A program made the position numbers and the translations under genes. Below, in pieces: positions 1 to 11,500 of a stretch of 64,000 nucleotides of DNA (its first letter is position 1; each line of letters begins with the position of its first letter). The notes beneath the pieces were generated by a model. That model searched no databases, was not told where the DNA came from, and worked only from the letters and a program-made list of their open reading frames with translations. The DNA is taken from positions 148,237 through 212,236 of the forward strand of contig NZ_KQ960181.1 of the NCBI RefSeq assembly GCF_001553115.1, given 5' to 3'. This DNA comes from Aedoeadaptatus coxii (GTDB lineage Bacteria; Bacillota; Clostridia; Tissierellales; Peptoniphilaceae).

Positions 1-345
1 ATGGGTGCGTTGTCGTAGCAGTTGCCTTTTCTCGTCATGCTTTGAAAGATGTGGTGTTCTTCTAACATGGCTTGATAGGCGGTCATTTGGTAGCCCCAAC
101 CGCGATCGGAGTGGAAGGTGCGGCGGTAGGGGCAACCGTTGGTTCGTTCGATGGCTTCTTCTAAGTCTCGTAGCATGGTGATGCCGTTAAGCTGATCGAA
201 GAGGATATAGCTGATGATTTCCATATTATGTATGTCCATGTACGGATCGAGGTAAAGTTTCTTTGTTTGAAGTTTCCCTGTTTGATCTTCTTCTCAAGTT
301 TTCTTCGATGATTTTCTTCTTCAATTCGTAACTGTATTTTGCCAT
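1..345 (-). pseudogene. IS3-family transposase fragment (orfA start joined to orfB core)
   Basis: From 345 leftward the minus strand starts MAKYSYELKKKIIEENLRRR, the typical helix-turn-helix start of IS3 orfA. After about 20-25 residues it jumps, in another frame, to an integrase-core (rve, DDE) segment: GKL, KLYLDPYMDIHNMEIISY, then TFHSDRGWGYQM with the second catalytic Asp, then SMTRKGNCYDNAP. The segment with the first catalytic Asp and most of orfA/orfB is gone, and the final Glu would lie beyond the left edge. The product cannot be functional as seen here. Confidence 0.75.
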
Positions 346-374
346 TAAAAGACCCCCAAAGATTGGTTTTTTGG

Positions 375-397
375 GTCCAACTTTTGGGGGCAGTACA
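375..397 (-). repeat. Candidate terminal inverted repeat of the IS3 remnant
   Basis: Minus-strand TGTACTGCCCCCAAAAGTTG followed by GAC, lying 30 bases upstream of the orfA-like start. It matches the general form of IS3-family ends. The partner repeat is outside the window, so the repeat status itself cannot be checked. Confidence 0.5.
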
Positions 398-495
398 AAA
401 CGCGGGGTATTTTTTAGTGCACACAAAAGGAGCCCAGTTTTACTAGACTCCTCAATGGTTGACATAGAACCTTTACAAACTTCATTTCTCCACAC

Positions 496-524
496 AAAAA
501 GACCGAGGTTGCCCTCGGTCTTTT
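496..524 (-). terminator. Rho-independent terminator after the SLH surface protein gene
   Basis: GACCGAGG (501-508), a four-base loop, then CCTCGGTC (513-520). The flanks are A-rich on the left and T-rich on the right, so it can act in both directions. A second, weaker hairpin (ATGATGTA-TTGC-TACATCAT, 533-552) lies between it and the stop codon at 566. Confidence 0.8.
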
Positions 525-565
525 CTTTTATGATGATGTATTGCTACATCATGTCTATGATCTGC

Positions 566-3500
566 TTATTTCAAAAAATCGTTCCAAGTCTTTAAGACTC
601 TTACCCAAACTTCCGGTACTTCACCGTCTTTTGCACGATAGAATTCGTGGGTATTGGAAGCTTCGATGATTTGATAATAAGCCCAGTGGCTTCTGTCTAA
701 GTCTTTGAATTCGACGATATCCTTGCGAACATTAGCAAGACCTGCTTCATTGATTCCGCGATCGAAGAGACTGTTCAAAATCGTAACAGCTTCGGCACGG
801 GTAATGTCGTTGTTCGGTTTAAAGGTGTTGTCGGGATAGCCCATAATACGTTTGTTGGCGTAAGCTTGGCTAATCGCATCGAGACCCCAGTGACCTGCGA
901 CATCGGTGAAGGGAAGTTCAGCCATGTTCGGATTGTCGATACCCTTAATAAGTTGTGCAAATTCGGCACGGGTAATCTTACCGTTGGGAGCGAAGGTTCC
1001 GTCGGGATAACCCTTCATTAAGCCGGCCTTAACGACGGCGTTAATAGCAGAGTTGTACCATCTGCTTTCAACATCTTTGAAATCGGGTTTGGATGTGTCA
1101 GACATATCCAAATTCTTCAAACGAGCAACCATAGCAGCTGCTTCCGCACGGGTCATATCACCTTGAGGATGAACCGTCTTGTCTTGGTAGCCATAGAGGT
1201 AAATGACGTGAATATCCGTTGCGCGCTTAGCTTCTTGTTCACCGACAGGTTCGAGGTTAATATAACCGTCGTAATTCTTCGGTTCGGAGGGTGTATCGCC
1301 TTCAACCTTTCTTGTCACTTCATTAGATTCAGGAAGGCCCGGCGTCTTTTGTTTTGCTTTAATGACGTCTCCGTCTTTAAGCTTTTTATCTTTCGGAACT
1401 TCAACAGTCCAGTCGCCCTTTTCATTGACATCAACTTCAATAGGCTTTTCTACTCCAGGAATCGTAACCTTAACCTTTGAACCGGGTTTACCCTTACCTT
1501 CGATTTTCTTATCGCCAGGTTTTACGGGATTGATGACCGGGTCGTCGGATTTTATTTCTTTAAATGTCCAAATTAAAGTATACGTGATATTTCCGTCTGT
1601 ATCGGTATCTTTCTTCCACTTATCTCCTCTCGTCCAAGTACCTACCTTGTCGCCGTTTACAATAACATCGTGGGATGCAACAGCAGGTAGAGTAGGATCT
1701 GCGGGTGCTTGATAGCCGGAAGTGTCGGTGGGTTTTTGATCTAAAATCTCTTGAGGAAGAGCTCGATCTGTTCCTACACCCTTAAATACATACTTAATGT
1801 TGATCTTGCCCTTTTCAGTCCAAGTCCAAGTACCGGTAAATACGTTATTTGCTTCATTCGCATCGACGGTTAATTTAGTCTTGTTCCAAGCTTTAAAGGT
1901 CCAAGTACCTTGTTTACCGTTGATCTCTTCGTCAACCTTATTGAACTTATCCTTGCCAGGTGTTTGTTCGGAACCGATATAGTTGGTCGTATCATTGGGT
2001 TTTTGATCCTTAACAGCTTTCGGTAAAGCGTGACTTGTCGGTACATCTTTGTCAGCTCCTACAATAGCAGGATCAATAGCAAATTCACGTGTGACTTTAG
2101 CCGTTTCGGTTTCAGTTAAGATCCATTTGCCGACTAATTTGTTTTCAGCATCATTTGCAGAAACCTTCGCCTCAGTCAACTTGTTTCCGTTGCGATACCA
2201 ACCATCAAACTTCCAGGTACCTTGTAAGTCACCGGTATTTACATCTTTATTTTCAAAAGTCGGTAAAGTAATATCGCTACCTACATATTTACCAGTTTGT
2301 TTTTCCGGAACGGTAGGTTCAAATCTGCCTTTGAGAACGGATGCGAGAATTTGTTCAGTCGGTTTCTTGCTGTTGTAGAACTCGAAGGAGAACTCAACAT
2401 CCTTCTTACCCTTTTCTGTTGTAGAAGCTGTTATAGTTGTTTCCTTTGCTGTAAGTTTACCAGGCTGCACATCATAATAATCTACATTATTAGCCTTTGT
2501 TTCATGGTTTGCCTTTACAGTTACAGTCGGGTAATCATTTGCTTCTAGCGCTTCATCTTTTTGAAGAACCATTTCCTTGTTATCAGGATTTAGTGCTTGA
2601 ATTCCGTTGCCTGCAACAAACTTAACGTTTCTTGCATCTTCAGGATAAGTTCCCGGATCATCGTTGCTCGGTGTTACCTTATCGCCTTTTTTAGCGCGAA
2701 CGATTAATCTTTGTCCATCAATTTCTTTAGTGGAATCGTCGCCGAAGGTTACCTTAAGCTTACCGGTGAATACGCCAGCATTAGCAGTGCTTCTGTTGCT
2801 TAGGTCTTCAACATTCTTGAAGGTAACGCCTTCGATGGGTTTCACGCCATCTTTCCATTCAACTTGATCGCCAACCCATTTAACAATGTCTTGAACTTCA
2901 AGTTGATCGCCATATTTTTGAGCGTCGGTTTGACCGGCATTGGCTGTAAAGACCACCTCGGACGATACTTTAAAGTCTTCATCCTTCGCTACTTCATTGC
3001 CCTTGTACCATTTAAAGTCTTTGTAACCTTTCTTTAAGTTTACAGCGGGTGCATCCGACTTAACATCGGTACCCGGCTTAACGTACATGGTCTTTTCAGT
3101 TCCGGTAACGCCTTCGCCAATCTTGAATTCAACCTTTACGGCATCTTTCGGTAGGTTCTTATTGTTATCGTTCTTGTGAGGTGCTACATAGAGCGTTTGC
3201 TCTTTAACGATAACAGAAGAACCGTCGCTGAAGGTAACTTTAAGATTACCTTTTTCGCCGTTGGGGAGATTGGCAGTAGCAGAAGTTCTGTTATTTTCGT
3301 CAGTAACGACTGTGGTGTTTTCATCTAAAATCTTTTGAAGATCTTCATTAGCGTCTTTTAATTCAACGCCCTTCTTCCAGTCGATAGGATCTTTTTCCCA
3401 AACTTTAATATCGACAGGTTTAAGCTTATCTTTGAATTGCTCTGCCTTGGTTTCTTCAAAGTTGACGGTGGCTACAAGGCCCTTGTCAACAGTAAAACGC

Positions 3501-5482
3501 CAATTAGTAATTTCAGTTCCGTCTTCTACAGTTAAAGTCGGCTCTTGATCTCCTTTTTGGGATTTTACTTTGGCAGGATCAAAGGTGTTGGGATTATCAG
3601 TATTAAGTTTATACTTATTTTCATCCTTGGATGCAGCTACTAAACCGGCTTTATTTACAACATCTGTAAAAGTTTTGTTTTCTACAGGGTTTACATAGTA
3701 AGTGATAGAAGCATCCGCTACTGCGGCTCCATCTTTCTTAAATTCGCCCTTGGTTTCATCAATCTTCCAAGTAACGGGGATATAAGTCTTCTTTACATCC
3801 TCACTTGCCTTATCTTCAGGAATGATCGGGTCAAGTTTCTTGTAAATGAATTTAACGGTGTAGGTACCGTCTTTCGTGTAAGTTGCTTGTTTGCCTTGTT
3901 CCGGAACAGGGTCAGTCTTAGTCTGTTTAAGTTCGTAACCGAGGAATTTCGGGGCTTTCAAGTGTTCAGCAGAAATAGCTTGGTCTTTTTTACCGGATTG
4001 TCTTGCCGGATATTTTTGATCATCTATTTTGTACTTCGCATCAATTGCCGTTCCACTTTCATCGACGTATTCATACTTAATGTGGTAATCGTCTTTCGGG
4101 CCGTAGATGGCATAGAATGTGGTTGTTTTTTCAGTAAATGTCAGTGCATCTAATTCATCTTGTTTTAGAGGTGCAGTAGCATTTGCATCTGTATTCCAAC
4201 CTTTAAATTCATTTTCAGTGGTTTGATCTTCGGGTTTAGCCGGGGGAATGAGTTTACTTCCATCAGGGAAGGTAATTTCACGCCCGGATTCATTGCCCTT
4301 AATTTTTTCACTGTGACCAATCTCTTGGGAATCATCAATTTTAACACCGGCTTTTCCATCTTCAGCCAATTTACCTTTACCGGTATTAAACTCGACGTTT
4401 AAAGCTTCACGCATAGAGAGAACGTGGAAAGTTCTGTAATCGCCGACGGAGTTGTAAAGGTATTTAGTATCGTTCTTTAATACCTTTTCGCCTTTTAATT
4501 TGTATTTCTCGCCATCTTTTACTTTTAGGCTTGCGTAAGGGGCTTGAGATTTCTCTGCAATAGCTAAGAGTTCATTATCGTACTTTCCTTTATTATCTGC
4601 ATCAGCATAGGTTGTGATTTTTATGCCATTGTAGTAATAGTCGTAGTTGGAATACTTCATTCCATCAGGGTAAGTTTTTACATTTGTTTTATCGTTTGTA
4701 TCAAGAACGTTGTTACTATACACAGAATAATCTCTATTTACAGTTGCAAGCTTGACATCGGATGTTTGATTTTCCTTGCCTTCCCATCTGGCAGCAATCT
4801 TATCCCGATTAGCCGCATCATTATCAAACCATCTAATGCCGTAGCCGTGCATAACATTTTGTCTGCCTTCAATATTAAAGACAACTTTCTGGTCTACACC
4901 GGCTGTTCCTTCTTTATCTTTCTCATCCCACTTTACAGGAGCCAAGATAAAGTCATAACGCATATCTTCTGGAATGGCAATTGTTATAGATCTAAAACCC
5001 TTATTTACCAAAGCTTCTATGGAAGGCTTTGTACCAAAATACTCTTGGACCATTTCAAATCTTTGCTTTACTCCAGGTTTAGCAACTGAATTAACCACAA
5101 AGTGTCCAAGCTTTATAGATCTCGAGTCACTTGGCGGACCAGCATACACAAACATGGTCACATTGTCTATCGGTCTATCAATAGTAGACCAACTTAGATC
5201 CAAAACAAATTTAATATCATTTGTTCCTGTAGAACCTGGGTCCGCAAGGGGATTAGCTGATCTAGGTACGCCACCAGAGCTCTTGAGTTGCTCCGCTGAA
5301 GATGCATCCAGTAGATCTGCTACCTTGTAGACCTTGTAGGGCCTACCGTTAATTGTTACTTCTTCGTAGTTCTTATCATTTTTCGGCGCCGGCTTGCCTG
5401 CGCCGGTGGCAGCAAAGGCATTTGTAGGCAGCATGCCCAACAGCATGATAAAAGCTAGGAAGAGCGCTAGTTTTCTTTTCAT
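566..5482 (-). CDS. Giant secreted SLH-anchored surface protein with Rib-like and SHIRT-like repeats
   Basis: A 1638-aa exported protein. Residues 1-25 form a signal peptide (MKRKLALFLAFIMLLGMLPT, cleavage near AFAA). Next come a unique region, an InlB-B/MucBP-like region (about 350-560), two Rib/alpha-like modules (about 680-960, for example DIKVWEKDPIDWKKGV), three SHIRT-like modules (about 1040-1310, with repeated GTWKFDGWY / GTWTFKAWN cores) and an Ig-like module (about 1315-1390). Three SLH repeats follow (about 1420-1575; cores MTRAEAA, ITRAEFA, ITRAEAV), which bind pyruvylated secondary wall polymer in other species. SD GGAGGAAAT precedes the ATG. It is the last gene of a three-gene same-strand run and the only one with a recognisable anchor. 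Surface location is well supported; adhesion is an inference from the domain types. Confidence 0.9.
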   Translation of the reverse strand: MKRKLALFLAFIMLLGMLPTNAFAATGAGKPAPKNDKNYEEVTINGRPYKVYKVADLLDASSAEQLKSSGGVPRSANPLADPGSTGTNDIKFVLDLSWSTIDRPIDNVTMFVYAGPPSDSRSIKLGHFVVNSVAKPGVKQRFEMVQEYFGTKPSIEALVNKGFRSITIAIPEDMRYDFILAPVKWDEKDKEGTAGVDQKVVFNIEGRQNVMHGYGIRWFDNDAANRDKIAARWEGKENQTSDVKLATVNRDYSVYSNNVLDTNDKTNVKTYPDGMKYSNYDYYYNGIKITTYADADNKGKYDNELLAIAEKSQAPYASLKVKDGEKYKLKGEKVLKNDTKYLYNSVGDYRTFHVLSMREALNVEFNTGKGKLAEDGKAGVKIDDSQEIGHSEKIKGNESGREITFPDGSKLIPPAKPEDQTTENEFKGWNTDANATAPLKQDELDALTFTEKTTTFYAIYGPKDDYHIKYEYVDESGTAIDAKYKIDDQKYPARQSGKKDQAISAEHLKAPKFLGYELKQTKTDPVPEQGKQATYTKDGTYTVKFIYKKLDPIIPEDKASEDVKKTYIPVTWKIDETKGEFKKDGAAVADASITYYVNPVENKTFTDVVNKAGLVAASKDENKYKLNTDNPNTFDPAKVKSQKGDQEPTLTVEDGTEITNWRFTVDKGLVATVNFEETKAEQFKDKLKPVDIKVWEKDPIDWKKGVELKDANEDLQKILDENTTVVTDENNRTSATANLPNGEKGNLKVTFSDGSSVIVKEQTLYVAPHKNDNNKNLPKDAVKVEFKIGEGVTGTEKTMYVKPGTDVKSDAPAVNLKKGYKDFKWYKGNEVAKDEDFKVSSEVVFTANAGQTDAQKYGDQLEVQDIVKWVGDQVEWKDGVKPIEGVTFKNVEDLSNRSTANAGVFTGKLKVTFGDDSTKEIDGQRLIVRAKKGDKVTPSNDDPGTYPEDARNVKFVAGNGIQALNPDNKEMVLQKDEALEANDYPTVTVKANHETKANNVDYYDVQPGKLTAKETTITASTTEKGKKDVEFSFEFYNSKKPTEQILASVLKGRFEPTVPEKQTGKYVGSDITLPTFENKDVNTGDLQGTWKFDGWYRNGNKLTEAKVSANDAENKLVGKWILTETETAKVTREFAIDPAIVGADKDVPTSHALPKAVKDQKPNDTTNYIGSEQTPGKDKFNKVDEEINGKQGTWTFKAWNKTKLTVDANEANNVFTGTWTWTEKGKINIKYVFKGVGTDRALPQEILDQKPTDTSGYQAPADPTLPAVASHDVIVNGDKVGTWTRGDKWKKDTDTDGNITYTLIWTFKEIKSDDPVINPVKPGDKKIEGKGKPGSKVKVTIPGVEKPIEVDVNEKGDWTVEVPKDKKLKDGDVIKAKQKTPGLPESNEVTRKVEGDTPSEPKNYDGYINLEPVGEQEAKRATDIHVIYLYGYQDKTVHPQGDMTRAEAAAMVARLKNLDMSDTSKPDFKDVESRWYNSAINAVVKAGLMKGYPDGTFAPNGKITRAEFAQLIKGIDNPNMAELPFTDVAGHWGLDAISQAYANKRIMGYPDNTFKPNNDITRAEAVTILNSLFDRGINEAGLANVRKDIVEFKDLDRSHWAYYQIIEASNTHEFYRAKDGEVPEVWVRVLKTWNDFLK

Positions 5483-5503
5483 ATTTCCTCCTTTTATAAT
5501 ACT

Positions 5504-5530
5504 TTAGATAGGGGCAGAGCCCCTATCTAA
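5504..5530 (-). other. Intergenic 12-bp hairpin between surface protein genes
   Basis: TTAGATAGGGGC, loop AGA, GCCCCTATCTAA: a perfect 12-bp stem with a GC-rich top in the 63-base gap, ending about 14 bases before the Shine-Dalgarno of the downstream gene. No U-tract follows on the minus strand, so it is not a standard terminator. It could be a partial terminator, a processing signal or an mRNA stabiliser. Confidence 0.7.
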
Positions 5531-5545
5531 ATATTATATTTACAT

Positions 5546-8500
5546 TTATTCAACTATAACAGTATTCTCATAAGATAAATAATCGGGATGAGTCACTTTG
5601 ATGAATAAGTTTGTTCCCTTTGGCAGTGTTTCATTTAAAGAGACGACTAATAGTCTGGTTATATCTGTAGCTTCTCCAAGGGGTGTTAAAACATCTTCAT
5701 ATGTGTCATAGTTGAAATCGACTTTAAAGACTTCAACCTTAGCATTAGGAGCAGTAGCTGTTACAACAACAGTCTTGTCATTGCTTGTTACCTTTCTAAC
5801 ATTAATACCAATCTGTTGTTTGTTGTATTGGTCAAGCTTTTCCTGAATCTTTTCGATGGCTTTGTCGATGGATTCTTTGGAACTTGTCTTATCGTTATCG
5901 ATATTGGTACCTTCGGTTGCGGACTCTTCCAGTTCTTTCTTGGCGTAGTCCGGCTTCGTCGGATACTCGGGATCTTGTTTCTTGGCTTCAGCTTCTTTGA
6001 TCTTTTCTTTCAGCTTATCTTTTGCTTCGTCGTAAGCTTTTTTATCTTCGATAGCTTTTTCGATCTTATCTTTAGCCTTGTCGACTTCTCCTTGGTTCGG
6101 AGCAGGATCTCTCTTCTTCAGATCTTCGCCTTCTTTAATGGCTTGTTCTAAAGCTTTATCTGCCGGTGTGCCGTCGTTTCTCTTTTCGAGTTCGCCCTTA
6201 CCGTCAGTGATGGCTTTATCTAATGCAGAGGTGTCGACGCCGACGGTCACTGTATCGGAAGTAGTCGTTGCCTTATCTTTCTCAGTTGCCTTAGCTACTA
6301 TTGTGTCTCCATCTTTAAGTCCATCCACCGGTACTGAGAAGTTTCCATCTTTGTCAGCCTTTGTAACAATTTCCTTTGGAGTTCCACCGTCTTTAGGTGT
6401 AATCGTTATAACAACATCAGCATTAGGTCCGGCTTTACCTGTAATCTTTGTATCATTTGTAGCTACAGGATTAACTTCTGGTGTTGTGGATTTTTCTTTA
6501 TCTACAACTTTTACTTCCGCTGCCGGAGAGGCTTTGCCGGAGTCGTTGATTGTAGAAACCTTAATCACGTCATCTTTTTTAGCGGACGGGTCAAGGGGTA
6601 CTACGATTTTACCGTCTTCTACCTTAACTTCCTTGTTGGGATCTTCTTTAACTTTCCAGCTGCCATCGGGTTGTTTCTCGACGGTCATGGAATCATTGTC
6701 GCCAACTTTTACCTTAATCGTCTTCGCCGTCGGGTCTGCTACCGTCGGGTCGGCAATCTTCACGCTCTTGTCGCCTGTGTAAACAGGGTCCACTTTCGGC
6801 GTTTGACTTGCTTTTTGTACAGGTGCCTTATCGAAAGCTTCATTAGCCGGTTTTTCGCCGTCTTTAAATGTCACTTTAATTTGGTCTCTGTCATTTAGTG
6901 GAAGCTTATCCTTTACAGGAATTTCTAGCTTGCCATCTTTTTCAGTAACTTTAACTGCTGGGTCTGAACCTACAACAGTCCAAGTATTTCCAGTAGAGTC
7001 TTTTGTAAGTGTTACTTTGTTTCCATTTTGGTCTGAAACTTCAATTGTTTGAATCTTGTCATCAGCCTTTGGAGCTGCTACTACAACTTTTTCATCTTTT
7101 TCTCTTATTGGATCGATTACCGGAGTTGAAAGTTTTGAGCCTGTATCAGCTTTCCAGTTTCCATCTTTATCTCTTATAACAGATGTTTCTGCCTCGGGAG
7201 ATTCAGACTTACCTGGTTCAGTTGCTGTAACAAATACTTTTACTCCTGGATCTAATAATTTATTTAGATCTGCATTAAAGTCGCCGTTAGCATCTGCTTT
7301 GATTGTTTTTCCTTCCGGAAGTAGGCTTTGTCCATTAGCATCTGTAATCTTGATTACAGCATCCTTAGTTGCCTTACCTTTTACCTTGGTGACTTTTTCG
7401 TCTTTTTGGTTTGCTGCAACTACATCTGTAGGTTGTGCTGATTGCTTTTTGTTTACAGTTAATGCCGTGGGTGTTTCACCGGTAATGGCTTTGCTCACTT
7501 CTTTATTATCTTTAGTATCTAAAGTAACGGTCAGTTTCTTGCCATTATCATCATTCGTTAATTTAACGCCTTGCTTGTAATCAACAGATAGACCGGCGTT
7601 TGTAAACTCAGTGTTGTCCTTGGAATTGTAGGTGAAAATCTTTTGATTTCCGTTTACATCCGTAATAAGAACTTTGAGTCCGTCAAGATTTAGCTGATCA
7701 CCGTCATTATATACCATTTTCTCAGGCGATGAAATGACTTGCATCTCTTTTGCCTTCTTAACATCGAAATCTTTGGCGGAGTCCGGTTGTCCCGTTCCGT
7801 CGGTATCGTTAAATACGACGACGGTTTGTTTGAAGGATTCCGTCTTCGGTTTCAATATCGCTGTTACATCAACTTTAACTCCTTGTTTGATGGGAGCGTT
7901 GTTTTGTTTAGCTTCAATGGTGTACTTGCCGGTTTCTTTGTCTGCTGTTGCAGTTCCTACTACTTCACTACCTACCTTAGCTGTAACAGTTGCACCCTTT
8001 TCAGCTTCGCCGGTAATGGTAGTGAACTTGGGTTCCTTACCGATATTGGAAGCTAATGCTGCAGGCCTTTCCGTTTGTCCCGCTTGGGTATCGGGGATTT
8101 TGTTGTTGTCTAAGTCGTCGAATACTTTGACGGTTTTTTCCGTCGGTTGTTTTTCGCCGTCCTTAACAATAACTTTTACCTCGGTGTCTTTATCGAGTTT
8201 CGGTTGGATTTCCTTAGTTAATTTACCTTGGTCATCAGCCTCAGCTTCGATTTTCTTAGTTTCACCAGTTTCTTTATCTTTGTATTCGATGACAACTTTA
8301 GCTTTTGGTTCAGTTTCAACTTCTACAGTTGTTACCTTGGGATCTTTACCGATGTTACGTGCCATTACGTTGGGTTCGGCCGTTTTTTCGGTTCTGTCGT
8401 CTACTCCATTGTCATCTTTATCAAGAATAACTGTGATGTTTTCTTTTGCTGTTACACTTGGTTTTTTGTCAGCTCCGGTAACTGTAACTGTGAATGGAAT

Positions 8501-11500
8501 AGTATTTACTGAACCATCTTCTTTTAATCCGATTTTTTCTTTATCTGCAGGAGATAAAGTGAACTTACCTTTGTTTTCAGCTTTCATGATGTCATCATAA
8601 GTGTAAGTTGCTGTCTTGCCTGAATCATCTGTAAGTCTAATCATTACACCTGTAGCATCAAATGGTGTTTTACCGGTCTTTTCTTTTACAGAGTAATTCA
8701 TCTTGTTCGGATTCTTGATGATTTCAACTTTTGTAGCTTTTGCGATGTCGAATACTTCTTGATCGTCCGCTACGCCATTGTTGTTGGCATCCAATTTAAT
8801 GGAAAGTGCTCTTGACGTTTCGACTTCTTTCGTCGCCATGTCGGCGGGAGCGGTTTTCAGCGTAACTTTCACTTTCTTATCGTGGTTTGCCTCAATGGTC
8901 AGATTATCTCCATTAGCAGGCGCCACGGTGAAGTTGGTGGTATCAGCCGCCAATTCTTCGGCAGTGTAAAGTTTTTCTTTACCTGCTTTGTCCGTTACGC
9001 GAACCAGCATGCCTTTAGCTTCGAAGGGAACGGTACCGTCTTGTTTCGTAACAAGGTAATCCATCTTGTTCGGATCGCTTACCATTTCGATTTTGGCAGC
9101 CTTCTTAATGTCGAAGTTTTCTTCGTTATCCGCTACTCCATTGCCGTCTTTATCAGCTTTGACGACGGCGGTGGTGGGATCGGATACTTGCTTGCCTTCG
9201 ATTTGAGCGGTTACTTGAACTTTTGTGTCTTCAGCAAGTGCGCCGCCGTTTTCTTTACCTTCTTTGGTTGCTGTAATGGTGTATTCGCCGGTTACTGCAT
9301 CTGCTGTTGCTTTGCCGACTTCTTTTCCGTCGACCTTAGCAACTACCGTTGCACCCTTTTCAGCTTTACCCGTAATGGTGGTTACCTTGGGTTCTTTGCC
9401 AACGTTCAATGCTTTCGCCGTGGGTGCCGGTGTCTTTTCGTCTTCATCAGCAATACCATTTTTATCAGCGTCAGTTTTGTATTGAGCTGTGATTTCTGTA
9501 GCTGTGTCTGACTTAGTAAATGTTCCTATAAGTGATGGTTTCCATCCTGTGTGAACTTTACCTTCGTTAGCAATTACCTTTGGTGCTTTACCTGTTAGGT
9601 CAACCTGTACATTAGGTCTAACCCAAACCGATTTTTCGGTCTTGTCGCCTTCAAATTTTCCGTCTTTGCCAGAAACGAATTTAACTTCTTGGAAGCCTGC
9701 TACAGGTTTATCTGAAATATCTGATTTAGGTTCATACTTAGCAGTATGAGTTTGATTGTCAGTGTATTTTGTTTGAAGTATTGGGTCCCAAGTATCAAAT
9801 ACAAAGCCATCATTAGCAGTTACTTTAGGTGCGTTGAATTTTACTTCTTCGCCTTTCCATACCCAGAAAGTAGTTACTTGATCTTTACCGCCGACTTGTT
9901 CAAATTTACCTTGATCTCCTGGTAAGAATTCTACTTTTGCGTAGTGTTCTGCATCATTAGGATCTTTTGTTACAACAGTCGCCTTGTATTGAGCTGTTAT
10001 TACTTGTCCTTCAGTTGTATACTTTCTTGCAGTTTCAACATCCGGATCGTATTTTGTAAATTTGTAACCGTCGTTAGCTTTAATCGCAGGTGCTTGTTTC
10101 TTCAATACAACTTCTTTTTCAGGATTTACATGGTATGCAATAGTTGGTTGTTTACCTTCTACTAATTCAAATGTTCCGTGTTCTCCTGCTGAGAAGCTTA
10201 TGGTTACCCATCCGCCTGGTTTAGATTGGTCGCCTGGGATTATTGATTCATTTGACTTGTCTTCATATTTAGCTGTATAAGTTACATTTTCTGCATATTT
10301 CTTTTTAGCTGCAGAATGTTCTTCATTGCCGTTAAAGAAGCCTTTGAATACAAAGTTTTTGTTTGGTTCAATTCCAGGAGCTCCGATTTCAACATCTTTT
10401 TCAGGGTTTACAAAGAACTTTGTAACTGAGTTTGGAGCAAATGTTCCATTTTCGCCTGCGTCAAATTTAACTGTTACATATCCTTCAGGTTTTTCAGTAT
10501 CATCGCCCGGTGTTTTATCTTCGATAACATCGCTTGTTGATAGATACTTAGCATTTATAGTTGTTTCTTTTTTAAATGTTCCTGTTAGAGATTGGTCAAA
10601 GCCAGTGAAAGTATTACCTACTGTTGCTTTAACTACCGGGGCCGGAATAGTTACTTCTCTCGCCGGATCAACATAATACACAAGATCATCGAATTCTTCT
10701 GTCTTCGTTTTCCCTTCAGCAACATTAGTTGTCTTTGTAAACTCCCCTTTGTCGCCTGATTTTAAAGTAACCTTTGTCCAACCTTCGTTTGGCTCTGTTG
10801 AAACTCCGTCTACGTATATATATACGGCAGTTATTTGTCTATCACCAGTTATTACAGCTTCAGGTTGGTATTCTTTTGACCATGAGTCAAATTTGTAGCC
10901 AACTTTTGCTGTTACTGTTGGCGCTGTTATTTGTGACATCTTAATTTTTGCTTCAGGATTTACATAGTATACAGTTACTTGAGCTTTTTCTGTTTCATTT
11001 TCTTTCACTGGCTCAAATTTACCATGTTTTCCTTCAAGGAATTCAACTACATAATATCCTGCCGGTTTTTCAACATTGTCTCCACCAGGTATAATGTCTT
11101 TTTCCTTAGTAGCTGTTGCTGTGATAGTTGCATTATCAGCTTTTATAGGAGTCCCTGGTGCTACGTCCCATTTCGGATCTTTATATCCTACTTTAGCTTT
11201 AGCAGTAGGATATTGTTCTTTAGTTAATGCTTTGCCTTCCTTAACATCGTAAGTCTTAGCATCTTTAAAGGCTTCTACTCCTTCTCCAGCTTTAAATGTT
11301 ACTCTTACGTATCCTTCCGGAGTTGGCTTTGTTGGGTTTTCTATAATGTCTGGTAATTTTGAAGCAGTTGCCTTAAATTCTATATTTTTATCAATTACTC
11401 TATTCCAAGGTTTTGCTTCATCTACAGTTTGTTCTCCTTCCGGAGTTGCTGTCCACTTAGGATTTTGGTGGCCTTTTGCTGCCTCTAAATCCGGGAACTT

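Larger units (their letters stand above)
1..397 (-). mobile_element. IS3-family insertion sequence remnant, cut by the window edge
   Basis: The minus strand carries the outer end of an IS3-type element followed by fragments of its transposase. The terminal sequence TGTACTGCCCCCAAAAGTTG at 378-397 resembles the ends of many Firmicutes IS3 elements. Inside it lie an orfA-like start at 345 and an orfB-like catalytic-core fragment that continues off the left edge. The middle of the element is missing, so it cannot be an intact IS. It sits just downstream of the surface-protein cluster and could mark an old rearrangement there. Confidence 0.75.

Noticed and set aside
6078-6782. Long plus-strand open frames opposite the surface protein genes
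   Set aside because: They are antisense shadows of biased codon use on the minus strand, with no SD or family resemblance.
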